Source: Pedobacter cryoconitis (lineage in GTDB: Bacteria > Bacteroidota > Bacteroidia > Sphingobacteriales > Sphingobacteriaceae). From it: DNA of 64,000 bases. Positions 44,052 to 52,890 of the stretch are shown in pieces; the stretch's first letter is position 1, and the number at the start of each line of letters is the position of its first letter. The stretch is taken from assembly GCA_019352875.1 (NCBI GenBank), contig JAAAFW010000006.1, forward strand, positions 1,332,284-1,396,283, written 5' to 3'. Below the pieces are notes generated by a model that did not search any database, was not told the DNA's origin, and saw only the letters and a list, made by a program, of their open reading frames with translations. The translations under genes were made by a program, and so were the position numbers.

Positions 44052-44506
44052 TGTCACTTTCTGACTCTTTCCCAGGAAATTTTAGACAAGAATTTGCTCA
44101 GAGGAATCTTAAAATTGGTTCAGTTATCCGTTTATACGTCAGGGATACTAATCCTCCAAAAGAGAAACGTTTTGTCTTGGTTGGACAATCTTACGACAAA
44201 TTAATTTTTGCAGCCATTTTTATAAATTCCGAAATAAATCCAAATGTTTTTCCTACTCAGGAGCTTAGAGATTTAAACTTGGAATTAACGGCGAAGGAAA
44301 GACCTTACCTGTCCCATGATTCTTATGCGGATTGCTCAAGCATATATAAGCGAGATGCAGATTGGCTATTAACTATTATCGGTGACGATCCAACAAAAAT
44401 TATTGGGGAAGTCTCCGGATCTGACCTAAAGGAGATAAGAGAAAAAATTAAGACTGCTCGAACCATCACTCCGTCCATCAAGAAAACTTTTGGGTTGTTT
44501 CTTTAA
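44051..44506 (+). CDS. Unknown protein, putative toxin partner of the Panacea-type gene
   Basis: 151 residues, ATG at 44051 overlapping the previous stop by one base. I do not recognise a firm family. Its layout, NLKIGSVIRLYVRD....KEKRFVLVGQSYDKLIFAAIFINSEINPN followed by ERPYLSHDSYADCSSIYKRDADWLL, recalls the small beta-barrel (SH3-like) proteins of the PemK/MazF group, in which a basic residue after the first strand and a conserved D-S/T pair matter, but this resemblance is weak. No signal or membrane segment. Position, coupling and size suit a toxin. An alternative is a second antitoxin-like or immunity protein. Confidence 0.65.
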   Translation: MSLSDSFPGNFRQEFAQRNLKIGSVIRLYVRDTNPPKEKRFVLVGQSYDKLIFAAIFINSEINPNVFPTQELRDLNLELTAKERPYLSHDSYADCSSIYKRDADWLLTIIGDDPTKIIGEVSGSDLKEIREKIKTARTITPSIKKTFGLFL

Positions 44507-44580
44507 TCTCAGAGTTTTATCGGAGGTTTTACGTGATGTAAACTTAAATTGGCATAAACAAGATGAATATCGTGCTAAAA

Positions 44581-44654
44581 TACGCCATATCACCGTCAAA
44601 CATTTAGTATTTCTTCACCAGACCTCTTTAGCTTTTCAGAAAACGACGGATAAT
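44581..44654 (+). repeat. Direct repeat, right copy (displaced rnhB 3' end)
   Basis: 74 bp that still read as the last 23 codons of rnhB plus stop, with T replaced by S at one codon. Reading frame conserved but no start, so it is a gene remnant. The glycosyltransferase start follows 17 bases later. Confidence 0.95.
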
Positions 44655-44670
44655 TCGTATTTTGATCGGA

Positions 44671-45873
44671 TTGAAAGCACTAATTCTCAGTAACAGGGTT
44701 CCTTTTCCTCCAACCAGTGGTTATCCTATCGTTGTTTACAACACAATGAAAGGCTTATTAAATTTGGGGGCTGAGATTACTTTGTTCTGTATCAATCCAA
44801 ATTCTCACCGTGTAGATGTGGATGATATTTATGATCCGGTGTTTGAACAGATCAAATTTCATTCTTTTGAACTCGACACAGAGGTTAATCTCTGGGATGC
44901 ATTTTTCAATATCTTCAGCAACGATTCTTACAATGTTTCCCGCTTTTATGATGATGATGCAGCTAAGATGCTGGAGAATCTGCTCCGGGAAACTGAATTT
45001 GATGTGATACAGTTTGAGGGGCTGTTCGTTGTACCTTACCTGGATACTGTTAAGCAATATAGTAACGCCAAATTAATTTACCGGGCACACAATATAGTTT
45101 TTGATGTCTGGGAGAGACTGGCTAACAGCGAACGTTTTACACCCCGGCGCCGTTATCTGCAATTTCTTGCCCGCCGTCTCAAAACTTACGAGACGGAGCA
45201 GTTTAACCGCTTCCACCGTATTTTTGCAATCAGTGAACCCGACCGGCATAATATTCTGCAGTTCGGTTGTGAAATACCGGTAGACGTTTTCCCGGTTGCG
45301 CTTGATTTTGAAAAATACCATATTGATATTTCCAAAACCAGCTTTCCAACTTTGTTTCATATCGGAGCAATGGACTGGCGGCCGAACAAAGAAGGATTGG
45401 AATGGTTCATCGAAGAGATCTGGCCTGATATAGAAAAACTAAACTCTGAGCTTCGGTTTTATATTGCCGGGAAGCGGATACAGCGGCATTTCTATGAATA
45501 TGATTCCGAAAACCTGGTGATAGAGGGCGAAGTCTTTGATGCCGTTGAATTCATGAATTCTAAAGCAATCATGATTGTTCCTTTGCTCTCGGGCAGTGGA
45601 ATGCGGGTAAAGATCATCGAGGGAATGGCCATGAAGAAATGTATCATTGCAACCAGCTTTGCTGCAGAAGGTCTCAATTGCAAAGATGGTTATGATATCC
45701 TGATTGCTGATACGCCTGATGAATTCTACCGTTGTATCCTGCAATGTCTGACCCGCCCGAACCATTGGCGGGAACTGGGTGAAAATGCCCGGAAAACTGT
45801 AGAGCGCGATCATGATCTTCGGGGTATTTCCAAAAGGATGCTGAATGTCTACACTCAATTAGTAAATGGATAA
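44671..45873 (+). CDS. Glycosyltransferase, GT1/GT4-like (GT-B fold)
   Basis: 400 residues from the TTG at 44671, giving the natural N-terminus MKALILSNRVPFPPTSGYPIVVYN; a TTG three codons upstream is less likely. N-terminal GT-B half to about 190, then the nucleotide-sugar half with FHIGAMDWRPNKEGLEWFIEEIWP, FYIAGKR, and VPLLSGSGMRVKIIEGMAMKKCIIATSFAAEGL (the E-containing donor-binding motif). It likely transfers sugar in envelope polysaccharide or glycolipid synthesis. It probably once followed rnhB directly before the two-gene insert came in. Confidence 0.87.
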   Translation: MKALILSNRVPFPPTSGYPIVVYNTMKGLLNLGAEITLFCINPNSHRVDVDDIYDPVFEQIKFHSFELDTEVNLWDAFFNIFSNDSYNVSRFYDDDAAKMLENLLRETEFDVIQFEGLFVVPYLDTVKQYSNAKLIYRAHNIVFDVWERLANSERFTPRRRYLQFLARRLKTYETEQFNRFHRIFAISEPDRHNILQFGCEIPVDVFPVALDFEKYHIDISKTSFPTLFHIGAMDWRPNKEGLEWFIEEIWPDIEKLNSELRFYIAGKRIQRHFYEYDSENLVIEGEVFDAVEFMNSKAIMIVPLLSGSGMRVKIIEGMAMKKCIIATSFAAEGLNCKDGYDILIADTPDEFYRCILQCLTRPNHWRELGENARKTVERDHDLRGISKRMLNVYTQLVNG

Positions 45874-45881
45874 AAATTATG

Positions 45882-45889
45882 TACTTTTG
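45882..45889 (+). promoter_or_regulatory. Bacteroidota -7 box of gcvT
   Basis: TACTTTTG, exact match, 26 nt before the gcvT ATG. Confidence 0.5.
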
Positions 45890-45915
45890 CCCTCAATTTT
45901 TAAGAGTAAAAGCGC

Positions 45916-46995
45916 ATGAAAAACACCGCATTAACAGATAAACACATTTCATTAGGAGCCAAAATGGTTCCATTTGCAGGATACAATATGCCCGTTCAAT
46001 ACGAAGGCATCAATGCAGAACATGCTACAGTCAGAAAAAGCGTAGGCGTATTTGACGTGAGTCATATGGGTGAATTCATCATTAAAGGTGATAATGCACT
46101 AGACCTGATCCAAAGAGTTGTCAGCAATGATGCTTCTAAATTATATGACGGTAAAGTGCAGTATGCTTACCTGCCGAATGAAAATGGTGGTATCGTAGAT
46201 GATTTACTGGTTTACAGAATCGACGGGAAAACTTATATGCTGGTTGTGAATGCTTCTAATATTGAAAAAGACTGGAACTGGATCCAGAAATTCAATACTG
46301 AAGGTGTGGAAATGCACAATATCTCTGAAAAAACATCTTTATTAGCCGTACAAGGTCCGAAGGCTGCTGAGGCTTTACAGTCACTGACTGAAATTGACCT
46401 GGCTTCTATGGAATACTATACTTTTACTAAAGGAAAATTTGCAGGTGTAGACAATGTGATCGTTTCTGCTACGGGTTATACTGGTGCGGGCGGTTTTGAG
46501 ATCTACTGCGATAATGAGCATGCAGAAGCAGTTTGGGATGCTGTATTCCAGGCTGGTGCCGATTACCAGATTAAACCGATTGGTTTAGGTGCAAGGGATA
46601 CTTTGCGTCTGGAAATGGGTTTCTGTTTATACGGTAATGATATTGATGACACAACTTCGCCAATTGAAGCTGGTTTAGGCTGGGTAACTAAATTCACGAA
46701 AGAATTTACGAATTCTGCAGCGCTTAAGGCTGAAAAGGAAGCTGGTGTTAAACGTAAGCTGATTGGTTTCGAAATGATTGACCGTGGTATTCCGCGTCAT
46801 GACTATGAAATTGTTGATGCAGAAGGAAATATAATTGGTAAGGTAACTTCTGGTACGCAATCTCCATCCCTGCAAAAAGCAATTGGAATTGGTTACGTAA
46901 ACAAAGATCAGTCGAAAGAAGGCAATGAGATTTTCATCAGCATCAGAAATAATGCGATCAAAGCCAAAGTTGTTAAATTCCCTTTTTATAAATAA
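45916..46995 (+). CDS. gcvT: Aminomethyltransferase (glycine cleavage T protein)
   Basis: 359 residues, ATG at 45916. Family blocks in order: [50 protein letters not shown] (folate site), the [14 protein letters not shown] block, [21 protein letters not shown] and [17 protein letters not shown]. It moves the methylene group from the aminomethyl lipoyl H protein to tetrahydrofolate and releases ammonia. Full length. gcvH and gcvP are not in the window, as is usual for dispersed glycine cleavage genes in this phylum. comB follows after 32 bp. Confidence 0.95.
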   Translation: MKNTALTDKHISLGAKMVPFAGYNMPVQYEGINAEHATVRKSVGVFDVSHMGEFIIKGDNALDLIQRVVSNDASKLYDGKVQYAYLPNENGGIVDDLLVYRIDGKTYMLVVNASNIEKDWNWIQKFNTEGVEMHNISEKTSLLAVQGPKAAEALQSLTEIDLASMEYYTFTKGKFAGVDNVIVSATGYTGAGGFEIYCDNEHAEAVWDAVFQAGADYQIKPIGLGARDTLRLEMGFCLYGNDIDDTTSPIEAGLGWVTKFTKEFTNSAALKAEKEAGVKRKLIGFEMIDRGIPRHDYEIVDAEGNIIGKVTSGTQSPSLQKAIGIGYVNKDQSKEGNEIFISIRNNAIKAKVVKFPFYK

Positions 46996-47027
46996 TAAAA
47001 TTAAGCAAATAGCTGCTCCGCCTTTTT

Positions 47028-47747
47028 ATGCAAAGAAATATTGAAGTCTGCCTGACACCTGCCCTGGTCGGTCTATATGATATCACAGAAAGTATAGTTG
47101 TGGTAATTGACATTTTAAGAGCTACCTCTTCTATTGTCTACGGGATTGAAAATGGTGCCACCTCTATTATTCCGGTGGCCCAGGTGGAGGAATGTCTGAG
47201 TTATGCAGATCAAGGTTATTTATTGGCAGCAGAGCGAAACGGAGAAGTTGTCCCGGGTTACGACTTTGGCAATTCTCCGTTTTCTTATACCGCAGAAAAA
47301 GTCTCAGGTAAAACAGTTGTCTTAACGACAACCAACGGTACTAAGGCTTTGCAGCTGGCGCGCCCCAATGCGAGTCGGGTAGTTATAGGTGCCTTTTTGA
47401 ACCTTGATGCTTTATGCGACTGGCTGAAAACACAGGATAAGAATGTCCTGTTGCTGTGCGCGGGATGGAAAGACCAGTTTAATCTGGAGGATACCGTTTT
47501 CGCTGGCGCGGTGGTTAGTAAATTGAGGGACACTTTCAGTATGGCGGATGATGCAAGTGTAGCTGCGGCCGATCTTTATCAGCTGGCTAAGGATGATCTG
47601 AGATCCTATATTGGAAAATCATCGCATTCTCACAGAATGGCGGCCCTAAATATCGAAAAAGATGTGGAGTTCTGTCTTCAGCTGAATACCTGCCAGGCTA
47701 TTCCTGTGCTGGAAGGTGAACGTCTGGTAAGGTTAAAAACGGTCTAA
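47028..47747 (+). CDS. comB: 2-phosphosulfolactate phosphatase-like (ComB family)
   Basis: 239 residues, ATG at 47028. Sequence features of ComB: VVVIDILRATSSIVYGIENGATSIIPVAQVEE near the N-terminus, AAERNGEVVPGYDFGNSPF, the TNGTKAL block and LLLCAGWKDQFNLEDTVFAGAVV. Characterised members hydrolyse 2-phosphosulfolactate in coenzyme M synthesis in archaea and sporulating bacteria; coenzyme M is not expected in Bacteroidota, so the true substrate here is open. Overlaps the patatin gene by four bases in a convergent arrangement. Confidence 0.85.
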   Translation: MQRNIEVCLTPALVGLYDITESIVVVIDILRATSSIVYGIENGATSIIPVAQVEECLSYADQGYLLAAERNGEVVPGYDFGNSPFSYTAEKVSGKTVVLTTTNGTKALQLARPNASRVVIGAFLNLDALCDWLKTQDKNVLLLCAGWKDQFNLEDTVFAGAVVSKLRDTFSMADDASVAAADLYQLAKDDLRSYIGKSSHSHRMAALNIEKDVEFCLQLNTCQAIPVLEGERLVRLKTV

Positions 47748-48547
47748 TTCTTCGTTTTACTTCTATTCATATTATTAAGCAGCTGCTTGAAACCCAGGTC
47801 CTGCTGAATGGTCTTTAGCGTTTCTTCATAGGCCAGCCAGTAAATCGTTTCTGCTTTTTTCATATCAAAAGTGCTGATTTCGCCCATTCCTTTTGGTTCG
47901 ATCATGAGGTCACAATATCCTGATTTGCGCTCCATATCTTTATTGACCGACATCATACCGGTTCTGGTCATGAGTTTACGCAGATTGGTAATCTCACCGA
48001 CTGGCTTGAGGTGGTTACAGGAAGAGCCAATAATAAAATCACAATCTTCGAGCAAAGGTTCTACCGGGAAGTTATTTAAGATGGCACCATCGACGTACAT
48101 CTGTCCGTCAATCATAATCGGTTTAAAAATCCCAGGAATACAGCTGGAAGCCTGAATTGCACGAATCAAAGGGCCTTCACTAAAATAGACGAGTTTACCC
48201 TCACTGAAATTGGTCGCGGCAATGGTTAGCGGAATCTTTAATTTCTCTATCCGGTCTTCGGGAAAAAATGTCTTAAGCAGTTCAGAAGTATGTTCGATAT
48301 TAATCAATCCGAGTGTTCCCAATGTTAAAGCAGGACGGATAAAGCGCAGTAGTTTGGTTTCCATGAAGATCCTGAGTGCTTCTTCGGGATCTATGCCTGC
48401 TGCATAAAAAGCACCGACTATAGAACCTGCACTTGTACCGCTAATATGGCTGAAGGTAATGCCTGAATTAATTAATGCTTTTAATACACCGAGATGGGCG
48501 ATTCCCCTGATACCTCCTCCGGATAATACGATTCCTACTTTAGTCAT
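47744..48547 (-). CDS. Patatin-like phospholipase
   Basis: 267 residues, ATG at 48547. The catalytic dyad of the family is visible: GTSAG with the nucleophile Ser39 and DGA with Asp153; the oxyanion-hole motif SGGGIRG is at 9-15. No signal peptide, so it is expected in the cytoplasm or released by another route, and it likely acts as a lipid acyl hydrolase. It converges with comB and shares four bases with it. Confidence 0.9.
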   Translation of the reverse strand: MTKVGIVLSGGGIRGIAHLGVLKALINSGITFSHISGTSAGSIVGAFYAAGIDPEEALRIFMETKLLRFIRPALTLGTLGLINIEHTSELLKTFFPEDRIEKLKIPLTIAATNFSEGKLVYFSEGPLIRAIQASSCIPGIFKPIMIDGQMYVDGAILNNFPVEPLLEDCDFIIGSSCNHLKPVGEITNLRKLMTRTGMMSVNKDMERKSGYCDLMIEPKGMGEISTFDMKKAETIYWLAYEETLKTIQQDLGFKQLLNNMNRSKTKN

Positions 48548-48866
48548 ATCTGCGCTCTTTTCCTGCTGCTTTTATTCTTGTTAATTCTTCTTTACTATCC
48601 TGCTGCTGCTATTGTCAATCGTGTATCCTGATTTTCATTAGTAAGCTATTTACAGCGCAGAATAATGTCTGTATCTGTTTTATTCCCCTGTGTACCCGAA
48701 ATAAATGACAGGACAAATCGAAAAAATAGATAGATTTGAACTCTATTAACGTTATTCATGATTAACAAATATAATCAGAACGTTGCGGAAACCTCAATAG
48801 CATCCGGCTAAAAATGTATTGTCCGCATCCTGATTATTATAGAACCTTAAATATTGTAAATTACAC
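48548..48866. other. Divergent intergenic region between patatin and outer-membrane protein genes
   Basis: 319 bases with no credible gene. One exact -7 box, TAGATTTG, lies at 48731-48738 on the plus strand but is 129 bp from the next ATG. CTGCTGCTGCTAT repeats near 48570-48615 are short. No operator or terminator was recognised. Confidence 0.5.
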
Positions 48867-49529
48867 ATGATGAAAAAATTACTGACTATCCTTTTATTTT
48901 CCCTTTTTGGTAGCGGCGTATTTGCACAAAATTTTGCCGGCACGGATTATGGTTTCCGTTTGGGTCTTACTGCCCACCCGAATTTCGGCTGGTATAAACC
49001 AGAGAATGGCAAAAGTAACGGGGTTAACGTAGGTTTTGCTTACGGTCTGATGGCCGATTTCAATTTCGCAGAGAATTATAGTATCGCTACAGGCATTACG
49101 CTAACTACAATCAACGGCAGGACAACAGAGGTTGGCAGAAATATTGGTTTTCCTGACGGCCCTCAGAACAGGTTATTTGACCTGAAATATATGATGCAGT
49201 ATGTGGAGATTCCACTAACAGTTAAATTGAAAACTGATAAATTGGGCGAGTCGCGCTGGTACGGTCAGTTCGGTCTGTCGAATGATTTTAAAACTAAATC
49301 CCGCATGGACACCAGACCAGATCCTGTCGATAAAAGAGAAATAAATCAGGGGACTAAATTCTATCGTGCTGGTCTAATCATTGGTGGAGGTTTGGAGTAT
49401 GATATTGCAAGTCATACGAGTGTAGTGGTCGGATTAACTTTTAATAATGGATTTACAAACATAACTTCTGATAGTAACCGTTCTATAAAGAACCACTATT
49501 TCGGACTTAATTTAGGGATGTTTTTCTAA
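48867..49529 (+). CDS. Outer-membrane beta-barrel protein (PorT-like)
   Basis: 220 residues, ATG at 48867 (another ATG follows at once). Signal peptide MMKKLLTILLFSLFGSGVFAQ (cut near residue 21). The body alternates short beta-strands with aromatic ends (YGFRLGLTAHPNFGWYK, YGLMADFNFAENYSIATGITLTTIN, LKYMMQYVEIPLTVKLKTD, YGQFGLS, AGLIIGGGLEYDI) and ends in YFGLNLGMFF, the C-terminal barrel signal. This matches the outer membrane protein beta-barrel or PorT-like group of small barrels, typical of Bacteroidota. Function unknown. Confidence 0.8.
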   Translation: MMKKLLTILLFSLFGSGVFAQNFAGTDYGFRLGLTAHPNFGWYKPENGKSNGVNVGFAYGLMADFNFAENYSIATGITLTTINGRTTEVGRNIGFPDGPQNRLFDLKYMMQYVEIPLTVKLKTDKLGESRWYGQFGLSNDFKTKSRMDTRPDPVDKREINQGTKFYRAGLIIGGGLEYDIASHTSVVVGLTFNNGFTNITSDSNRSIKNHYFGLNLGMFF

Positions 49530-49538
49530 CTGCAAATC

Positions 49539-51179
49539 ATGAATATTACCCTTGCACAGCTCAATTATCACATTGGTAATTTTGAGCAGAATACAAAATC
49601 AATTATAGATCAGATCAGCGTTGCCAAAGCAGCGGGTTCAGACCTGGTTGTTTTTGCGGAGCTTGCTGTTTGCGGTTACCCGCCCCGGGATTTCCTGGAA
49701 TTCGAAGAGTTCATCAGTCTTTGTGAAGCTGCGGCTACGCAGATTGCAGCTGAATGTAAGGGGATAGCCTGCATTATTGGATTGCCGGTTAAAAATGTGC
49801 AGCCTGCTGGCAAGGATCTTTATAATGCAGCTTATTTTATTGAAGATGGTAAGGTAAAGGCTGTAGTTAAAAAGGCTTTGCTGCCTAATTATGATGTTTT
49901 TGATGAATACCGGTATTTTGAGCCGGCTACAGAATTTGATTGTATCGAATACAAAGGTTACAGAATAGCCCTGACGATTTGTGAAGATCTCTGGAATATT
50001 AACAATAACCCTTTATATATTTCTAATCCGATGGACGAGCTGATTTTACAGCAGCCGGACTTGATGATTAATATTGCAGCTTCTCCGTTTTCTTATCTTC
50101 ATGATGATGAAAGAAGGCAGGTACTGGCAGATAATGCGGCAAGATATAAATTGCCACTCTTATATGTCAACCAGGTCGGTGCACAGACAGAGCTGATTTT
50201 TGACGGTGGTTCTATGGCTTATGATAGTCAGGGGCAACTGCTGGATGAAATGCCTTATTTTGAAACGGCTTCCAGAACTTACCGTTTTGACGGAAAAGGT
50301 TTCCCGGATTTAAAACCGGAAGCACACCAGCCTGTCAGCGATATTGCACAGATCCATGATGCACTGGTTATTGGTATTCAGGACTACTTCCGCAAATCTG
50401 GTTTCAGTAAAGCGGTGCTCGGTCTTTCTGGTGGTATCGATTCTGCGATCGTATGCGCGCTTGCCTGCAGGGCATTAGGACCCGAAAATGTAATGGCAGT
50501 ATTGATGCCTTCTAAATATTCTACTGACCACTCTATTAAGGACGCACTGGATCTGGTGGAGAACTTTGGCTGTATGCACCAGATTATTCCGATTAAGGAT
50601 GCTGCGGATGCATTTGACCAAATGCTGGCACCTGCTTTTCAGGGGTTGCCTTTTAACCTGACTGAAGAAAATATTCAGGCCAGAACCAGAGGTGTAGTCG
50701 TGATGGCTATGTCTAACAAGTTTGGTTACATCTTGCTCAATACGTCTAACAAGAGTGAATGTGCAGTAGGCTATGGTACTCTATACGGGGATATGTGCGG
50801 TGCAATAGGTGTCATAGGTGACGTTTATAAAACACAGATCTTTGAATTGGCCCGTTATATTAACAAGGACAAGGAGTTTATTCCTGAAAATACGATAGTA
50901 AAGCCGCCTTCTGCGGAACTCAGACCGGATCAAAAGGATTCTGATAGTCTTCCTGATTATGATACGCTGGACGCAATCCTTTATCAGTTTATCGAGCTGC
51001 GTAAGACTTCTGCTGCAATCATCGCACAGGGTTATGATGCAGAGCTGGTCAGAAAGGTTATAAAAATGGTAAATGGTGCGGAATTTAAACGTTACCAGAC
51101 TCCACCGATCTTAAGGGTGTCTCCAAAGGCTTTCGGGCAAGGTAGAAGAATGCCTCTGGTCGGGAAATATCTTCCTTAA
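49539..51179 (+). CDS. nadE: Glutamine-dependent NAD+ synthase
   Basis: 546 residues, ATG at 49539, 9 bp after the preceding gene. The N-terminal nitrilase-like glutaminase domain has the Glu41-Lys112-Cys148 triad (FAELAVCGYPPRD, KKALLPNYDVFDEYRYF, TICEDLW). The C-terminal synthetase domain carries the P-loop SGGIDS at 297-302 and GYGTLYGDMCGAIGVIGDVYKTQIFELARYIN. It makes NAD+ from deamido-NAD+ using glutamine as ammonia source. Complete and single-chain. A terminator follows at once. Confidence 0.95.
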   Translation: MNITLAQLNYHIGNFEQNTKSIIDQISVAKAAGSDLVVFAELAVCGYPPRDFLEFEEFISLCEAAATQIAAECKGIACIIGLPVKNVQPAGKDLYNAAYFIEDGKVKAVVKKALLPNYDVFDEYRYFEPATEFDCIEYKGYRIALTICEDLWNINNNPLYISNPMDELILQQPDLMINIAASPFSYLHDDERRQVLADNAARYKLPLLYVNQVGAQTELIFDGGSMAYDSQGQLLDEMPYFETASRTYRFDGKGFPDLKPEAHQPVSDIAQIHDALVIGIQDYFRKSGFSKAVLGLSGGIDSAIVCALACRALGPENVMAVLMPSKYSTDHSIKDALDLVENFGCMHQIIPIKDAADAFDQMLAPAFQGLPFNLTEENIQARTRGVVVMAMSNKFGYILLNTSNKSECAVGYGTLYGDMCGAIGVIGDVYKTQIFELARYINKDKEFIPENTIVKPPSAELRPDQKDSDSLPDYDTLDAILYQFIELRKTSAAIIAQGYDAELVRKVIKMVNGAEFKRYQTPPILRVSPKAFGQGRRMPLVGKYLP

Positions 51180-51197
51180 ACCGGAATTAAAGATTAC

Positions 51198-51246
51198 AAA
51201 AAAAGCTCATCAGCAAACCATTATGGAATGTCGATGAGCTTTTTTA
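51198..51246. terminator. Bidirectional terminator between nadE and lnt
   Basis: AAAAAAAGCTCATC and GATGAGCTTTTTTAT stem with loop of about 20 bases, A/T tails on both sides, between converging genes. Confidence 0.8.
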
Positions 51247-51257
51247 TTATTGGGTCT

Positions 51258-52886
51258 TTATGCTTTTTTTCTGCGGAATGCTTTTAAGGGAATCAGCAAT
51301 GCAAGTCCGATGCCGGAAAGGCTCAGCAGCTGTGCGATGATATCTCCGCTTTTCGTGTAAAAGGTGAGCTGATCATTCAGATTTACATCCATTTTCAGCG
51401 CATCTCTTTTCCACCATCCTGAATGTTTAACAACGTCACCGCGCTGATCTATAAAACCTGAAATACCGGTGTTTGCAGAACGGACCACCCAGCGGCGGGT
51501 TTCTATGGCACGTAGTTTAGCATACAGGAAATGCTGATCTTTTCCGGAGGTATTTCCCCACCAGCCGTCATTAGTGATAATGGCAATAAGCTGCGCACCA
51601 TCTTTAACGGATTGACCGATCCAACTGCCCCATAGTGATTCATAACAGATAACCGGGCTCACGCCGATACCACTCTGTGAATAAAAAACACCTGGGTCGT
51701 CCTGCCATCCCCAGCCGGATACTGTGCCACCCAAGCCTGCAAATACAGGGGAAAGGAACGAAAGTAATTTAGGGAATGGCATTTTCTCTACACCGGGAAC
51801 CAGTTTGGATTTATGATAAAACTGCACATTAGGTGAATTTTCTAACTGTACAGCTGTATTAAAATGATCGTAATAACGTCCGCTGTTTGGATCCAGTGAT
51901 GCGGAAATGGTTTTTTGCTCATTGTAGAAGCGCATGGTTTCCATTCCGGTGATCAGTGTGCCATTCTTATAGCGGTTTAAAAACTGCTGTAAGCTATGGA
52001 ACTCACGGCTGTCTCTGATCTTCTCTTCGTCGACATAGCTTGGGAGCGCAGTTTCTGGCCAGATGAAATATTCGGTATTGACCTGTGCTACTGAATCTGA
52101 TAATTTGGTTAAGATATCGAGCTGGTCCGCCGTGGACATACCGCCCATTTTCTCATAAGGGTCAATATTGGGTTGCACGACAACCACATTAACCGGCATC
52201 GGTTTTTCCTGGTAATTATAATATTTGGCCAGTGAAATTCCTATTGGAATTAAAACCAGCAGCAACCAGCCGAGTCCGGCCCGGATTTTCAGGTACCCGG
52301 TATTTCGCTGATAGCTTTTCCAGGCTTCAAAAGCCAGAATATTACTCAGAATGATCCATAAGGAACCACCATAGACACCGGTAGTTTCATACCATTGTGC
52401 AAGCTGATGCATTCCTGCCAGTCCGTTACCCAGGGTCATCCAGGGGAAAGCAAGGTCCCAGGACGCATGGAGATATTCCATGCTTACCCAAAAGCTGACC
52501 AGCCCGAAATAGGCTAGTTTTGGATTAGCGGTAACTAATTTAAGGCGGTAAAACAGCCAGAATGCAAAGGTCATGAGTAGTGCACCCAAACCATAGGGAA
52601 TAAGTGAAACCAGTAGAGCCACTACGGGATTGTTATAAGCACTGATGGCGTTATATACCCAGTAAATGCAGGCTGTATTCCAAACCAGAAAAGTTAGTCC
52701 TGCTGTCAGGAAAACCTGCTTTCCTTTTTTCGGTCCTGGTTCTGCCATGATCCTGCTGATCGCAATAAACAGGGGAACCAGGGCAACTAGTAATAAAGGG
52801 GTAGTGTAGGGGATGGGCGGCCAGGCCAGCCAAAGTAGAAAAGCACTGGACAATGCCAGTGCATAATTTGATTTTATCTTCATCAC
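51258..52886 (-). CDS. lnt: Apolipoprotein N-acyltransferase
   Basis: 542 residues, ATG at 52886. The first 220 residues are about six to seven membrane helices; then a nitrilase-like domain with the catalytic triad Glu278 (FIWPETALPS), Lys359 (YHKSKLVPGVE) and Cys414 (VICYESLWG), and a final helix near 515-535. It adds the third acyl chain to lipoproteins at the inner membrane. Its presence fits the many SusD-type lipoproteins here; lspA, which acts just before it, is 6 kb downstream. The gene starts 4 bp after the PH/SHOCT gene, so they are probably co-transcribed. Confidence 0.94.
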   Translation of the reverse strand: MMKIKSNYALALSSAFLLWLAWPPIPYTTPLLLVALVPLFIAISRIMAEPGPKKGKQVFLTAGLTFLVWNTACIYWVYNAISAYNNPVVALLVSLIPYGLGALLMTFAFWLFYRLKLVTANPKLAYFGLVSFWVSMEYLHASWDLAFPWMTLGNGLAGMHQLAQWYETTGVYGGSLWIILSNILAFEAWKSYQRNTGYLKIRAGLGWLLLVLIPIGISLAKYYNYQEKPMPVNVVVVQPNIDPYEKMGGMSTADQLDILTKLSDSVAQVNTEYFIWPETALPSYVDEEKIRDSREFHSLQQFLNRYKNGTLITGMETMRFYNEQKTISASLDPNSGRYYDHFNTAVQLENSPNVQFYHKSKLVPGVEKMPFPKLLSFLSPVFAGLGGTVSGWGWQDDPGVFYSQSGIGVSPVICYESLWGSWIGQSVKDGAQLIAIITNDGWWGNTSGKDQHFLYAKLRAIETRRWVVRSANTGISGFIDQRGDVVKHSGWWKRDALKMDVNLNDQLTFYTKSGDIIAQLLSLSGIGLALLIPLKAFRRKKA

Positions 52887-52890
52887 AGAA

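Larger units (their letters stand above)
43185..44654 (+). mobile_element. Putative integrated toxin-antitoxin-like cassette at the rnhB 3' end
   Basis: A two-gene module flanked by 74-bp direct repeats made of the 3' end of rnhB. In the right copy the rnhB end connects, after 17 bases, directly to the glycosyltransferase start, which looks like the ancestral junction. The pattern is that of an element that integrates into a gene's 3' end and restores it with its own copy. No recombinase is present, so the cassette is either a degenerate element, was mobilised in trans, or arose by tandem duplication plus insertion. Confidence 0.65.

Noticed and set aside
44051..44506. Firm assignment as a MazF toxin
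   Set aside because: Only a loose pattern of strands is shared; catalytic residues could not be placed.
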